This document shows, piece by piece, positions 1 to 9,495 of a stretch of 64,000 nt of DNA. This stretch comes from Shewanella khirikhana (lineage in GTDB: Bacteria > Pseudomonadota > Gammaproteobacteria > Enterobacterales > Shewanellaceae), in contig NZ_CP020373.1 of assembly GCF_003957745.1 (NCBI RefSeq), positions 434,001 through 498,000 of the forward strand, read 5' to 3'. The notes beneath the pieces were generated by a model. It did no database searches. It worked only from the letters and a program-made list of their open reading frames with translations, and was not told the DNA's origin. The position numbers and the translations under genes are program-made. Within the stretch, counting starts at the first letter, position 1. Every line of letters begins with the position of its first letter.

Positions 1-1
1 G

Positions 2-58
2 GTCTTGATCTTCATGCCTGCCTTGTGGCCTCGGGCGCTGGCCTTTGCCCTGCCTTAG
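2..58 (+). CDS. possible 3' end of an unidentified upstream gene
   Basis: The frame starting at base 2 reads 18 hydrophobic, proline-containing residues (ending ALAFALP) and stops at TAG 56-58, 66 bases before the next start codon. This would fit the tail of a membrane protein transcribed towards erpA. Only the last codons are in the window, so the family cannot be recognised and chance is not excluded. Confidence 0.3.
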   Translation, partial: VLIFMPALWPRALAFALP

Positions 59-124
59 CTGCTATTCTGCCCCGTCTCCGGATTGTTCCGGAGCCTTACT
101 GTTCGACTAAGAGGCTGTTATTCA

Positions 125-928
125 ATGGCGAATTATCAACGTTGGCTCGATCGGCTGCAAGTGATGGAGCGCAAATTCCGCCCTTCGAGCTGGTATTTAT
201 TTTTGTTGATGCTGGTCGCTTTTTTGCTTGGTGCCCTCAGCTACCATCTCACGCTGTCGCTGGATCAGCCAGTACTGAATTTGGGCGGCGGTAAAAGCAA
301 ACAATTGGCCGAGCAGCTCAACAAGCAAAATCAGCTGCTGGCGAGCCGTACCCTGGAGCTGTCGCTGGAGAAAGAAGCCAACAGCCAGATGCAGGCCATG
401 TTTGCCGAGCAGGCCACCAAACAGCGTGAGCTGGAGCGGGAGTTAGCGTTTTACCGCGCGGTAATGGCCCCCAATGAGAACGCCGAAGGGGTGACTATCC
501 ACGGGATGGAGCTGCTGCCTGCGGCGGCCGATGGCCAGCAGCGTATCAAGGTGGTGCTCACCCAGCTGCAAAAGCGTCGGCAAAACATCAAAGGCAAACT
601 GGAGCTGACGTTCACGGGACTGGTAGACAACCAGCCGTCCAATCTGGCGCTGGAAGATGTGGGTGGCCAGCTGGAACCCTTTGATTTTCGTTATTTCCAG
701 GTGCTGGAAACACCGGTGAGCCTGCCTGAAGGCTTTCAGCTGACCGGCATCAAGGCCAAACTGAAAGTCACTAAAGGCCAGCACAACAAAGCGGCACAGG
801 CAGAACAGGAATTCAGCTTGCCAATGCTCACGGGTGAGACAAAAGAGCCCGGTATAATACTTGAACAAAATAGTCAGGTAACGGATAATTCCGACCAGCA
901 ATCTGAAGTACGAGGTAGTAATGACTGA
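125..928 (+). CDS. membrane-anchored coiled-coil protein, DUF6776-like
   Basis: A 267-residue protein of unknown function. It has a short basic cytoplasmic start, one membrane segment at about residues 22-43, a charged Q/E/K-rich coiled-coil at about 55-115 and a beta-rich C-terminal half that probably lies in the periplasm. I chose the ATG at 125 because it gives the compact MANYQRW start; an in-frame start at 83 would add 14 unlikely residues. Its end overlaps erpA by 8 bases, so the two are probably co-transcribed. It resembles the proteobacterial DUF6776 family by layout only. Confidence 0.7.
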   Translation: MANYQRWLDRLQVMERKFRPSSWYLFLLMLVAFLLGALSYHLTLSLDQPVLNLGGGKSKQLAEQLNKQNQLLASRTLELSLEKEANSQMQAMFAEQATKQRELERELAFYRAVMAPNENAEGVTIHGMELLPAAADGQQRIKVVLTQLQKRRQNIKGKLELTFTGLVDNQPSNLALEDVGGQLEPFDFRYFQVLETPVSLPEGFQLTGIKAKLKVTKGQHNKAAQAEQEFSLPMLTGETKEPGIILEQNSQVTDNSDQQSEVRGSND

Positions 929-1271
929 ACAAGCTGACGTAGCCATGCCCATCTCTTTCACCGATGCGGCCGCTGCCAAGGTTAAGGCCCTTCTCGACGA
1001 AGAGCAGAACGACGCCCTGAAACTGCGTGTGTACGTAACAGGTGGTGGTTGCTCTGGCTTCCAATACGGTTTTACCTTCGATGAGAAAGTGAACGAAGGC
1101 GATTTCACCGTTGAGAAACAGGGCGTGCAGCTGGTGGTCGACCCCATGAGCCTGCAATACCTGATGGGTGGCGAAGTGGACTACACCTCAGGCCTGGAAG
1201 GTTCACGTTTCTTTGTGAAAAACCCCAACGCGACCACCACCTGTGGTTGTGGTGCCAGCTTCTCGGTATAA
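921..1271 (+). CDS. erpA: iron-sulfur cluster insertion protein ErpA
   Basis: A-type Fe-S carrier of 116 residues that delivers clusters to apoproteins such as the IspG/IspH isoprenoid enzymes. All three ligand cysteines are visible: one in [11 protein letters not shown] near residue 44 and two in the C-terminal TTCGCGASF motif. Length and the start ([11 protein letters not shown] helix) match E. coli ErpA closely. It is the second gene after the coiled-coil membrane protein, overlapping it by 8 bases, and is followed by a strong terminator at about 1400. Confidence 0.95.
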   Translation: MTEQADVAMPISFTDAAAAKVKALLDEEQNDALKLRVYVTGGGCSGFQYGFTFDEKVNEGDFTVEKQGVQLVVDPMSLQYLMGGEVDYTSGLEGSRFFVKNPNATTTCGCGASFSV

Positions 1272-1333
1272 CCCCGACAAGCAGAGCAAGCCCAGCGGCT
1301 ATTCAGCCAGCCTGAATGATTGGCTGAGATGCA

Positions 1334-1386
1334 GAGTAAGAACTGAGTAAGCTGCTGAGTAATAAGCCGCTGAGTAAGTGAGTAAG
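1334..1386. repeat. five imperfect copies of a GAGTAAG-type motif
   Basis: Between erpA and its terminator the sequence GAGTAA occurs five times in about 53 bases, mostly as CTGAGTAAG, at steps of roughly 8-15 bases. The block lies in the 3' untranslated part of the erpA transcript. It looks like a small degenerate tandem repeat. Confidence 0.6.
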
Positions 1387-1399
1387 AAAGATAAATAGC

Positions 1400-1426
1400 A
1401 AAAAGCCGCCCAAGGGCGGCTTTTTT
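1400..1426. terminator. bidirectional Rho-independent terminator
   Basis: Stem AGCCGCCC/GGGCGGCT with a two-base loop, A-run on the left and six T on the right. It serves erpA on the plus strand and the 1463-1879 gene on the minus strand. Confidence 0.9.
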
Positions 1427-1462
1427 CATGGCTTGGCGTCGGCAGCTTGGCGTCAGCAGGGC

Positions 1463-1879
1463 TTAGCTCATCAGATTGAAGTTCTGTGCCCGGTTGAAAA
1501 ACTGACCCACCTTGGGGGTAAATACCAGCCAAACCTGCAGGGCACAAAAGCCAATCAGGACCGCGAATATCGCGTAATCCGAGGCCTCAAAAGGCATGCC
1601 TGCCAGGTTTAGGGTGTTGGGGCCTGTGGCCACATCATCGCCCTGATCCAGAATAAACGGCAGCAGGCTCACCATACCAAGCTGCACCAGGGTGTAGCCT
1701 CGCAGGAACCATAATCCGGCCTTCTGGCGCGCAAACACCGCGACTACCATCAGCAGGGTGAGCAGACAAAACAGCACGCCCTGTTTGGCGACCAGACCAC
1801 TGACGGCGGCAGCAACATACAGCAACATCAATACGATAAGGCGTTTTGGCATCGGGCTGTTGGTGGTGTTGTCAGTCAT
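1463..1879 (-). CDS. small polytopic inner-membrane protein, unknown family
   Basis: A 138-residue hydrophobic protein with four probable membrane segments (about residues 12-30, 33-50, 57-78 and 103-124) and a short hydrophilic N-terminus. I do not recognise the family. It lies 12 bases downstream of the DUF2750-like gene on the same strand, so the two are probably one transcript that ends at the shared terminator near 1413. Nothing in the sequence gives a transport or enzymatic motif. Confidence 0.7.
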   Translation of the reverse strand: MTDNTTNSPMPKRLIVLMLLYVAAAVSGLVAKQGVLFCLLTLLMVVAVFARQKAGLWFLRGYTLVQLGMVSLLPFILDQGDDVATGPNTLNLAGMPFEASDYAIFAVLIGFCALQVWLVFTPKVGQFFNRAQNFNLMS

Positions 1880-1891
1880 CTTGGCTCCGTA

Positions 1892-2266
1892 TTAGTGGCG
1901 GGTTTTTGGCTTTAAACGGTTTTCCAGTTCCCAGGGCGGCACAACAACGCCCAAATCATCCTGTACCGGGAACACGGCAACCAGCAACTCGTCATCTTCC
2001 ATGCCGGTCACCCAGCGCTCCAGCCACTCGTTCAGCGGAATGGCCAGCGGCTCGCAGTCTTTCCATTCATCCACGGCCCACAGGGCAGCGGCTTCTTCGG
2101 TTGGCCACATTGGAATGCAGTCGTCTTCTTCGGTGGTCAACATAACGCAACCGTCCGCATCCTGCAGGGTCCAGATTTCCTGATTGGCTTTCACCTGTTC
2201 AACCAGGTAGTCGTAGCGGGCATCCGGATTCAGGGTGGTGATTTGCGCCAGCGTCTTTTTGCTCAT
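1892..2266 (-). CDS. DUF2750-like acidic cytoplasmic protein
   Basis: A 124-residue soluble, acidic protein of unknown function. The pattern, an N-terminal helix with NPDARYDYLVEQV, a WTLQDADG segment, then P.WPTEEAAALWA and WLERWVTGM, is that of the DUF2750 family. The ATG at 2266 (MSKKTLAQ) was chosen over upstream in-frame starts because those would code an implausible basic, cysteine-bearing leader. It is first gene of a probable two-gene unit with the membrane protein at 1463-1879. Confidence 0.75.
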   Translation of the reverse strand: MSKKTLAQITTLNPDARYDYLVEQVKANQEIWTLQDADGCVMLTTEEDDCIPMWPTEEAAALWAVDEWKDCEPLAIPLNEWLERWVTGMEDDELLVAVFPVQDDLGVVVPPWELENRLKPKTRH

Positions 2267-2402
2267 GGGTAACACTCTCATTGGGGGGCCTTGGCCCGTG
2301 CAACGCCTGTGTATTGCCCAGGCGCTTAATGGCGGCATGGTACCACTTGTGGCCAGGATGCAAAAGAGCATGCCTTGGTGGCCGTTGGCAAATGGCGGCC
2401 AA

Positions 2403-2428
2403 TAAAAAGCGCCGCAAAGGCGGCGCTT
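2403..2428 (-). terminator. terminator of aqpZ
   Basis: Read on the minus strand, stem AGCGCCGC/GCGGCGCT is followed by a T-rich run. It lies 25 bases past the aqpZ stop codon. Confidence 0.85.
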
Positions 2429-2451
2429 GGTGAGCTGCACTGAAGGCGCTG

Positions 2452-3153
2452 TCAGTTCGTACTCTTGTCATCAAACATGCGATAGATGAAACCGGCGATG
2501 ATGGCACCTGCGATGGGCGCTACCCAGAACACCCACAACTGCGAGATGGCCCAGTCGCCTACAAATAGCGCAGGACCAGTGGAGCGGGCTGGGTTCACCG
2601 AGGTGTTGGACACAGGAATGCTGACCAGGTGGATAAGGGTCAGGCCAAGGCCGATAGCGATTGGCGCAAAGCCTGCGGGCGCACGCTTGTCGGTGGCACC
2701 GAGAATGATGATAAGGAAGAAGGCTGTCATCACGATTTCACTGGTCAGCACCGCCGTCAGGCTGTAGCCGCCGGGGGAGTGTTCACCAAAGCCGTTGGAG
2801 GCAAAGCCGCCGGCGAGGGAGAAGCCGTCCTGACCCGAGGCTATCAGGTACAGAATGCCGGCACCGGCAATGGCGCCTGCCACCTGAGAGGCAATATAGG
2901 GCAGCAGTTCAGATGCCGGGAAGCGGCCACCGGCCCAGAGGCCGAAAGACACCGCCGGGTTGAGGTGGCAACCTGAGATATGGCCAATGGCAAACGCCAT
3001 AGTCAGCACGGTTAAACCGAATGCCAGGGCGACCCCGACAAAACCAATTCCGAGTTCCGGGAAGGCCGCTGCCAGCACGGCGCTGCCGCAGCCGCCCAGA
3101 ACCAGCCAGAGGGTGCCGAGAAACTCGGCCAGCATTTTCTGTGTCATGTTCAT
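2452..3153 (-). CDS. aqpZ: aquaporin Z, water channel
   Basis: Inner-membrane water channel of the MIP family, 233 residues, close to the 231 of E. coli AqpZ. Both half-membrane NPA motifs are present, HLNPAVSFG with Asn65 and SVNPARSTG near residue 187, each in a hydrophobic repeat. Six membrane segments can be traced. A single-gene unit: its own terminator follows, and about 160 bases separate it from the upstream S9 peptidase. AqpZ rather than a glycerol channel is inferred from the overall similarity and SVNPARS. Confidence 0.93.
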   Translation of the reverse strand: MNMTQKMLAEFLGTLWLVLGGCGSAVLAAAFPELGIGFVGVALAFGLTVLTMAFAIGHISGCHLNPAVSFGLWAGGRFPASELLPYIASQVAGAIAGAGILYLIASGQDGFSLAGGFASNGFGEHSPGGYSLTAVLTSEIVMTAFFLIIILGATDKRAPAGFAPIAIGLGLTLIHLVSIPVSNTSVNPARSTGPALFVGDWAISQLWVFWVAPIAGAIIAGFIYRMFDDKSTN

Positions 3154-3250
3154 CGCAAATCATCCTTAGAAGTGGTGCCGGTGGCACAGGAGCTTTTTAT
3201 GTAGCGCACTGACCGGATCCTTTTGGGCTACCGCTTTCCGGCTGTCCTAT

Positions 3251-3272
3251 GATTGCCACCTGCGTGGCAATC
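3251..3272. repeat. inverted repeat between the S9 peptidase and aqpZ
   Basis: A perfect 9-base inverted repeat, GATTGCCAC and GTGGCAATC with four bases between. On the minus strand it follows the peptidase gene by 45 bases and could be a weak terminator, but no T-run follows. It is directly followed by CGAGGTATCAG, also found before nhaA. Confidence 0.5.
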
Positions 3273-3317
3273 GAGGTATCAGTCTTTGGTTTGATTTGCT
3301 GTTAATGGTGATAAAAA

Positions 3318-5942
3318 TCAGTGGTTAATATTATCACCCTGCTGATTGTTGGCGGTTTTTTCTGTGTGACTTGCCGATTTTTTGGAGACTGAGCGGATAA
3401 GTTGCTCCTGCTCCCACAGCAGATGCTGCAGCGATTCCTTTGCCCGGTAGCTGTGGCCTTCAAAGGGCAGGGTAACCAGCCTGACGTTGCCGCCCAGAGT
3501 AGATACCGCATCAAAGAGGCGGGTCGACTGCATCGGATAAGTGCCTGAGTTAGTGTCGGCTTCGCCGTGGATTAACAATAATGGCTCGTTGATTTTATCG
3601 GCCACATTAAAGGGCGACATGGCCTGATACAGGGATTGCGCCTGCCAGTAGCTGCGCCGCTCATTCTGAAATCCGAAAGGAGTGAGACTGCGATTGTAGG
3701 CGCCACTGCGGGCAATGCCTGCGGCAAATAAATCGGTATGCGCCAACAGGTTGGCCACCATAAAGGCGCCGTAGGAATGACCGCCAATCACAATCTGGCT
3801 GCCATCACTTATTCCACGTGCTTTGAGAACCTGCACCGCCGCCTCGGCATTGGCGGTCAGCTGCTGGATAAAGCTGTCGTTGGGCAGCGCCTTGCCTTCA
3901 CCAATAATGGGCATGGAAACCCTGTCGAACACGGCAATACCACTGGCAAGCATGGCGCGGGCGCTGCTGGCCGACACCGTGGGGTACGCCAGCGGGTTAA
4001 AGCTCAGCTGTCCGGCCACGCTGTTATCACGAAACTCCCTCGGATAAGCCCAGATAAGCACCGGCAGCGGTCCTTGTTCGGGGCGGTATCCGACGGGCAG
4101 ATACAGGGTGCCGGAAAGCCGCTGGCCATCGGCGCGCTCAAACAGCAGTTGCTCGCGGCTGACGCCTTCAAGCCAGGGCTGACGCTTGCCAAGTGCTGTT
4201 AAAAAGCGCCGCTCGCCGCTGGCTGGACGGGTCCAGTACAGGGCGGGGGGGCTGTTGGGGGTCTCGTGACGAATCAGCAGGGTTAAAGGCGCAAGGGAAA
4301 TAACCTCTTCTACCTGCTCAAAGGCATCAGCCTCACTTTGCCACAGGAGGCTGCTGTCTTCGCCAACCCGGGTTTGCTTGAGGAAAGGACGCATGCCGCT
4401 GTCAGAGTAACCCAGGCCATAGTGCAGCAGGGCGCCATTTTGGGTGGTGAGTACATGCTTACCGGCTTGCCAGTGGCTGTGCAGGGTGCCGGGATCGCGG
4501 TAAGTATCACGGCTGCTGATTTGATACCAATCCTGCAAAGTGAATGGAGCCTTGGCGGTTGCCGGCGTCAGCAGGCTGCGGCGGATCTGCTGCTTGCTGC
4601 GACGATATTGGGTGATCAGCAGCTTGTTATCGTCGCGCCACTGCAGGCTGCGAATAGGCCAGGGCGTGTTGCCAACCAGCGTGGGTTTGGCGCTAAAGGG
4701 TGGCGGCAGCTGCCAGATGTTATCGCGCCAACCGGTGTTGCTGTCTTTCGGATCTTTGCTCTGTTTATCCGTTTTACTGCCTGGCTCACTTTGCGCCCAC
4801 ACCAGATTGGCCTCGCCCTGCCAGTGCAGCAGGCGTGGATTGGGCGCTGGATGTTCATCATCGTCACCTTCGCTTTCGCTGCTGCGACTTTGCAGCTGGT
4901 AGCGAATATCGCCGCTGCCAAGTTCAATCACGGAAAAAGTCTTGGCAAAGCCACGATAAGGCACCCGCAGCGAAAATGGCTCACGCAGCTCAGTGATAAG
5001 CAAAAAGCGACCATCGGGCGAGGGGCTTGCATCAACAATGGCGCCGGGTGCACCTATGGGGCTCACTTCCCCCAGCGGTGATACCTGCGTAAGCTGGGTG
5101 CGGATTTGGGCGGCGAAACGGGCCTTATCGGCGGCGTTTTTCAACAGGTTGGTGTGGGTACGTTTGGCGGCCTGCCCGGGCTGACTTTGCTTAATGGCAG
5201 GGGTAATGCTCATGCCCGCATCCGAGCGGCTGCCTGATGTCAGCGGCAGTACCACGGCCGAGCTGTCTGGCAGCCAGACATAATCAACACCGAGGCTGAA
5301 GTTGGGTTTTAAATTTGGCTGAGCGCGAATGGTGCCGAGGCTCAAATCGATAAAATGCAGCACCGCTCTTCCCCGCGCCAGACTCACCAGCGCAAGTTGC
5401 TTGCCATCCGGGGAAAATTTGGGCGCTGTTATCGGCATTAAGGCTGCGAGCCCCGGCAGCTGCAACTGGCGGGTACCATCGGTGCTCATCAGACGCATAT
5501 CATCGTAAAGGCTCAGGCGGCCGGGCAGGGCGCGCTCGGCATCGATTTCAGCGCCGGCAAGTTTCAGCAGTGGCCGTGCAAGCTCGGTTACCGATGGCGC
5601 GCCCTGGGGCGTTGCCAGCAGCAGCCATTGATTGTCGGGCGATACCAATACCCTGGCAGTTTTAGGCTGACTCACCACAGCGGCAAGCTGGTCGCTCGGC
5701 ATCTGATAGCCTGTAAGCTGAGCGGCGGCCTGGTTGTGCTGGAATGCAGCGCCGCCGCTCCCGTCGAACTCGTTGTCGATATCCACCGCTGAGGCCATGC
5801 CTATGGGTAGCCACAGGCTCATCAGTGCGGCAATCATGTTGGTAATGGGCGCCGGGGCGCGGTTAAGCCGACGAGATGCAAAAAAGAGTGCAGCAGGCCT
5901 TTTGGCTGTGACAATCGCTGTGGTGGACGGTGAGCGGCGCAT
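3318..5942 (-). CDS. S9 family serine peptidase, glutamyl endopeptidase-like, exported
   Basis: An 874-residue prolyl-oligopeptidase-fold enzyme. A hydrophobic segment near residues 30-50 ending MASA suggests export. A beta-propeller region follows, then the C-terminal alpha/beta hydrolase. The catalytic triad is visible: Ser723 in GGHSYGAFM, Asp796 in HGEADTNSG and His830 in EGHSYRAKES. The wording around the triad (IARSGAYNRSLTPFGFQ) is that of the S9D group, typified by plant chloroplast glutamyl endopeptidase. The ATG at 5942 (MRRSPST) is preferred over one at 6008. It is transcribed divergently from a membrane regulator with a propeller domain, which may control it. Substrate is unknown. 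Confidence 0.85.
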   Translation of the reverse strand: MRRSPSTTAIVTAKRPAALFFASRRLNRAPAPITNMIAALMSLWLPIGMASAVDIDNEFDGSGGAAFQHNQAAAQLTGYQMPSDQLAAVVSQPKTARVLVSPDNQWLLLATPQGAPSVTELARPLLKLAGAEIDAERALPGRLSLYDDMRLMSTDGTRQLQLPGLAALMPITAPKFSPDGKQLALVSLARGRAVLHFIDLSLGTIRAQPNLKPNFSLGVDYVWLPDSSAVVLPLTSGSRSDAGMSITPAIKQSQPGQAAKRTHTNLLKNAADKARFAAQIRTQLTQVSPLGEVSPIGAPGAIVDASPSPDGRFLLITELREPFSLRVPYRGFAKTFSVIELGSGDIRYQLQSRSSESEGDDDEHPAPNPRLLHWQGEANLVWAQSEPGSKTDKQSKDPKDSNTGWRDNIWQLPPPFSAKPTLVGNTPWPIRSLQWRDDNKLLITQYRRSKQQIRRSLLTPATAKAPFTLQDWYQISSRDTYRDPGTLHSHWQAGKHVLTTQNGALLHYGLGYSDSGMRPFLKQTRVGEDSSLLWQSEADAFEQVEEVISLAPLTLLIRHETPNSPPALYWTRPASGERRFLTALGKRQPWLEGVSREQLLFERADGQRLSGTLYLPVGYRPEQGPLPVLIWAYPREFRDNSVAGQLSFNPLAYPTVSASSARAMLASGIAVFDRVSMPIIGEGKALPNDSFIQQLTANAEAAVQVLKARGISDGSQIVIGGHSYGAFMVANLLAHTDLFAAGIARSGAYNRSLTPFGFQNERRSYWQAQSLYQAMSPFNVADKINEPLLLIHGEADTNSGTYPMQSTRLFDAVSTLGGNVRLVTLPFEGHSYRAKESLQHLLWEQEQLIRSVSKKSASHTEKTANNQQGDNINH

Positions 5943-6169
5943 GGGAGTTAAACCCTGATAAAAGCAATAAGATGAAAAGGTTGTAAAAAAATCCAGCGGT
6001 TGCAGCAATTGCCCCGGCCTCGATTCTTGCTTGTTTATATCTCTATTTAATCTCTATTTCTTTTAAAAACATAAGTTTGAAAATAGAGCGTGAGTGTAAT
6101 TTGCCTTGTAACAACACCGCTGGCAAATTTAGAATACTTGTTATAACACAAGACCCTGATTGGCCGATT

Positions 6170-8275
6170 ATGAGCGAGACCATACAGAGCGTTTTCCACC
6201 TTGGCTACTGCCGGGTGGATGTCAGCGACAACAGCCTGAGCTTTCCAGCCCAGCCCGGGGAGGAGTGCGAGCGCATCACCCTGCAGCCCAAATTTATTGA
6301 GGTGCTCGCTTATCTTGCCCGTCAGTATCCCAGAGTTGTGACCAGGGATGAGCTGATCACCCATATCTGGGAAGGCAATGCCTATGTGGGCGAAAAAGCC
6401 CTGACCAACGCGGTGTGGCATTTACGCCAGCAACTGGCGCGGCTGGAAGGCGGCGACCCGATTGAAACGGTACGCAAGACCGGTTACCGGCTTTGTATTG
6501 CGCCTGAGTTTGAGAGCGTAACTGAGGACTTGCAGCTCACCTTAAGACGGCGGGTGCAGATGCTTGGCAGGGGCCTGTCACTGGCGCTGCTGAGCCTGGC
6601 AACCCTGGTGGCAATATTTGCCAACCACTGGTACCGGGACTCGCTGCATCGTCCGTTTGGGGTCGAGCGTCTTACCAGTGATGGCGGTTCTGAGCGCTTT
6701 CCGGCGGTATCGCCCAATGGTCGTTTTTTGGTGTATGGCGGCCAGCAACCGGGCAAAAAAGGCAGCCTGTTCCAGCTCGAACTCAATGAGCCCGATGCCA
6801 GCCCACGGCAACTTACTTCCTCCGCCAGCGATGAGCTGCGGGCCGTGTGGTCCAGCGACAGCAAGTCGCTTTATTATCCAAGTGAATCAAACGGCGATTG
6901 CCATATCACCCGCATGGCATTGAAAGATGGCACTTTTGAATCCCTCGCGCCCTGCACCAGCGTGACCACCGCCATTGAAATTTCCCCTGATGGCGACACC
7001 CTGGCGTATATCACCCAGCAAAAAGATGACCGAAGTTCGGGCATATACCTGCTGAAACTGAACCAGGAGGGCGCCAAACCGCAGCGGCTGTCCTGCGATG
7101 TGGATTGCCCTTACCGTGACCGCGATTTCAGCTTCAGCCCCGATGGCAAGTACCTCGCCATCGCCCGCCGGTTTGGCGATATTTCGGAAGACATTTTTTT
7201 ACGCACCCTGAGTGATGGCACTGAGCGGCGCCTGACCCAGGGCATTGAAGATATTCGTGGTTTGTCCTGGCATCGTGATGGCCGCAGATTGGCATTCAGC
7301 ACCGAAGAAGCCGGCAATCGTGATGGCTTTGTACTGGATGTGCAAAGCGGTGAGATAACCGCGCTGCACGTGGATGGCCTGAGTTACCCAAGATTTGTGC
7401 CCGGTGAGGATGAGCTGGTGTTTTATCACTACGACAATCATCGCCAGTTGGTGTCGCAGCATCCTTTTGCCAAGGTACCTCAGGCGCCGTTTCCGATGAT
7501 TTACGGCAACTTCAGCCAGCGCTATGTGGATTATTCGGCCGAGGCCGGTCGGCTGGTGTTCGTCTCCAACGAGTCGGGCCACAATGAAATCTGGACCTCG
7601 GATGTGGACGGCAACCGAAGGCAGATGCATACCGAGCTGCGGCGTCAGGCTACCTCTCCGGCCTGGTCCCACGATGGCACCCGCATCGCTTTTATCGCCG
7701 CCGATACCAATCATGAAGGCAATAAGCTGCATGTGCTCGATACCCGCGACAACAGCATTCTGGTGATTGCCTCGCCCTACATTAACCACGGCAGACCCGA
7801 GTGGTCCGGTGATGACAGCTTTTTGATGGCCAGCACGGTGGATGGCCTGATGCGTTTCGAGTTCGATAACCGTGCGCCTGTGCTGATGAAACCCTCGATG
7901 CTGCGACGATTACAGGTGCTGGGGGATTGGCTCTACTTCAGCTACAGCGATGGTCCCAAGGGATTGTGGCGTATGCCATGGCGCGGCGGCGCCGTGCCTG
8001 AGCGGGTACTGGCATCGAAAGAAATGTATGACGGTTATAACTGGACAGTGACTGAAACCGGGGTGTTTTTCAGGATGCGCCGCTCGGGTGCCACGCTGCT
8101 GGGATTCCACGATTTTGCCAGCGACGAGACCAGGCCCTTCCTCGAGCTGCCGCCCAACAGCATCAGCCGTCAGGAAAACATGGCCTGGATAGCCGACAAA
8201 GAGAAGCTGATCCTGGTGTCCTGGAACTACCCGCGTCGGGATGTGATGCTGCTGCGACACCCGGCGCTGCAGTAG
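6170..8275 (+). CDS. CadC-like membrane regulator: winged helix, one TM, TolB-type propeller
   Basis: A 701-residue one-component sensor. Residues about 10-110 form an OmpR-type winged helix (YPRVVTRDELITHIWEG, then ALTNAVWHLRQQL and VRKTGYRL), so it should bind DNA in the cytoplasm. One membrane segment at about 133-153 follows. The rest is periplasmic, with repeated blades such as RFPAVSPNGRFLVYGG and FSFSPDGKYLAIAR, the PD40/TolB signature. The ATG at 6170 (MSETIQS) removes 31 unlikely residues from a longer frame. Its divergent neighbour is the S9 peptidase, the most likely target. The ligand is unknown. A terminator follows. Confidence 0.85.
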   Translation: MSETIQSVFHLGYCRVDVSDNSLSFPAQPGEECERITLQPKFIEVLAYLARQYPRVVTRDELITHIWEGNAYVGEKALTNAVWHLRQQLARLEGGDPIETVRKTGYRLCIAPEFESVTEDLQLTLRRRVQMLGRGLSLALLSLATLVAIFANHWYRDSLHRPFGVERLTSDGGSERFPAVSPNGRFLVYGGQQPGKKGSLFQLELNEPDASPRQLTSSASDELRAVWSSDSKSLYYPSESNGDCHITRMALKDGTFESLAPCTSVTTAIEISPDGDTLAYITQQKDDRSSGIYLLKLNQEGAKPQRLSCDVDCPYRDRDFSFSPDGKYLAIARRFGDISEDIFLRTLSDGTERRLTQGIEDIRGLSWHRDGRRLAFSTEEAGNRDGFVLDVQSGEITALHVDGLSYPRFVPGEDELVFYHYDNHRQLVSQHPFAKVPQAPFPMIYGNFSQRYVDYSAEAGRLVFVSNESGHNEIWTSDVDGNRRQMHTELRRQATSPAWSHDGTRIAFIAADTNHEGNKLHVLDTRDNSILVIASPYINHGRPEWSGDDSFLMASTVDGLMRFEFDNRAPVLMKPSMLRRLQVLGDWLYFSYSDGPKGLWRMPWRGGAVPERVLASKEMYDGYNWTVTETGVFFRMRRSGATLLGFHDFASDETRPFLELPPNSISRQENMAWIADKEKLILVSWNYPRRDVMLLRHPALQ

Positions 8276-8296
8276 CGCAGCTCAGATAACAGCAAT

Positions 8297-8322
8297 AAAA
8301 AACGGCCGTTTGGCCGTTTTTT
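8297..8322 (+). terminator. Rho-independent terminator after the CadC-like gene
   Basis: Stem AACGGCC/GGCCGTT with loop GTTT, followed by a T-run. The A-run on the left could also let it stop minus-strand transcripts from anmK. Confidence 0.88.
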
Positions 8323-8385
8323 ATTGTGTGCTCGTTAGGTCAGCATTTGGTCTGCTTAGCTTCGAGCTGCCAAAGCTAATAATGC

Positions 8386-9495
8386 TCAGGCGGCGGGGAA
8401 GCGGGCGCCCAGCACGGCTTCGCGGCTTGCGCCTGTCACTGCGGGCAGATTTGCAGGCTGTCCCCGATGATGACGCTCGGCAAGCCAGGCAAAGGCGATG
8501 CCTTCCACCCACTTGGGGTCGACCCCAAGCGCCGAGGTGGTTTGAATACTGTAACCCGGCAGCAATGCACCCAAACGGCGCATCAGGGCGGCGTTGAGCG
8601 CGCCGCCACCGCACACATACAGCTCGCCCTCCCAGGACAGCTTATACACGTCCTGAGCAATGCTGCGGCAGGTTAAGTCCAGCAGAGTCGATTGAATATC
8701 CGCCTCATCCAGATTGGCAAAGTTCTCCAACTGCTGCTCAAGCCAGGCGCCATTGAAAAGCTCCCGGCCGGTGCTTTTGGGATAAGAGAGCGCAAAATAG
8801 GGATGTGACAGCAGCTGTTTAAGCAGCTTTTCATCGGTGGTGCCGCTTTCGGCAAATTCGCCGTCCATGTCGAAGGGCTGCTCTTTCACCTGTTGGATCC
8901 AGGCATCTATCAGGGTGTTGCCCGGGCCGGTATCAAACCCCAGCACAGCATCGGCATTGCCTGGCAGCCAGGTAATGTTGGCAATGCCGCCGATGTTGAG
9001 AATGACCCGGCACTCACCTTCCTTGGCAAACACTTGCTGGTGGAAGGCTGGCACCAGCGGCGCGCCCTGACCGCCAAGGGCGATGTCTTTACGGCGAAAA
9101 TCGGCAATTACATCTATGCCGGTTTCGGCGGCGATGGTGTTGGGGTCGCCAATTTGCAGGGTAAAGCCGACTTCGAGGTTTGGCATATGGCGCACGGTTT
9201 GGCCGTGGCTGCCGATGGCCGTTACCTGGCTTTTATCAACCCCGGCATTGGCCAGCAGGGTGTTCACTGCTTTGGCAAACAGGCTGCCAACGCTGCGATC
9301 GAGTCGGCCCAGGCGGTTGATTTCGTCCTGCCCCGGCTGACACAGCCGCTGCAAACCCTTAAGCAAATGCTGCGGAAAGGGTTCAGTATGGGTGGCGATA
9401 AGCTTGGGCTCGGGACCGGCAAAGTCGACCAACACGGCATCGACACCGTCCATGCTGGTGCCGGACATGAGTCCGATAAACAGGGATTGGCTCAT
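8386..9495 (-). CDS. anmK: anhydro-N-acetylmuramic acid kinase
   Basis: Cytoplasmic kinase of 369 residues that opens and phosphorylates 1,6-anhydroMurNAc to MurNAc-6-phosphate during cell-wall recycling. The N-terminal phosphate-binding motif [17 protein letters not shown] is diagnostic, followed by GSHGQTVRH and the FDTGPGN sugar-kinase motif. Length matches the family (about 370). Its start overlaps the stop of the upstream M23 peptidase gene by four bases (ATGA), so the two wall-recycling/remodelling genes are translationally coupled. Confidence 0.95.
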   Translation of the reverse strand: MSQSLFIGLMSGTSMDGVDAVLVDFAGPEPKLIATHTEPFPQHLLKGLQRLCQPGQDEINRLGRLDRSVGSLFAKAVNTLLANAGVDKSQVTAIGSHGQTVRHMPNLEVGFTLQIGDPNTIAAETGIDVIADFRRKDIALGGQGAPLVPAFHQQVFAKEGECRVILNIGGIANITWLPGNADAVLGFDTGPGNTLIDAWIQQVKEQPFDMDGEFAESGTTDEKLLKQLLSHPYFALSYPKSTGRELFNGAWLEQQLENFANLDEADIQSTLLDLTCRSIAQDVYKLSWEGELYVCGGGALNAALMRRLGALLPGYSIQTTSALGVDPKWVEGIAFAWLAERHHRGQPANLPAVTGASREAVLGARFPAA

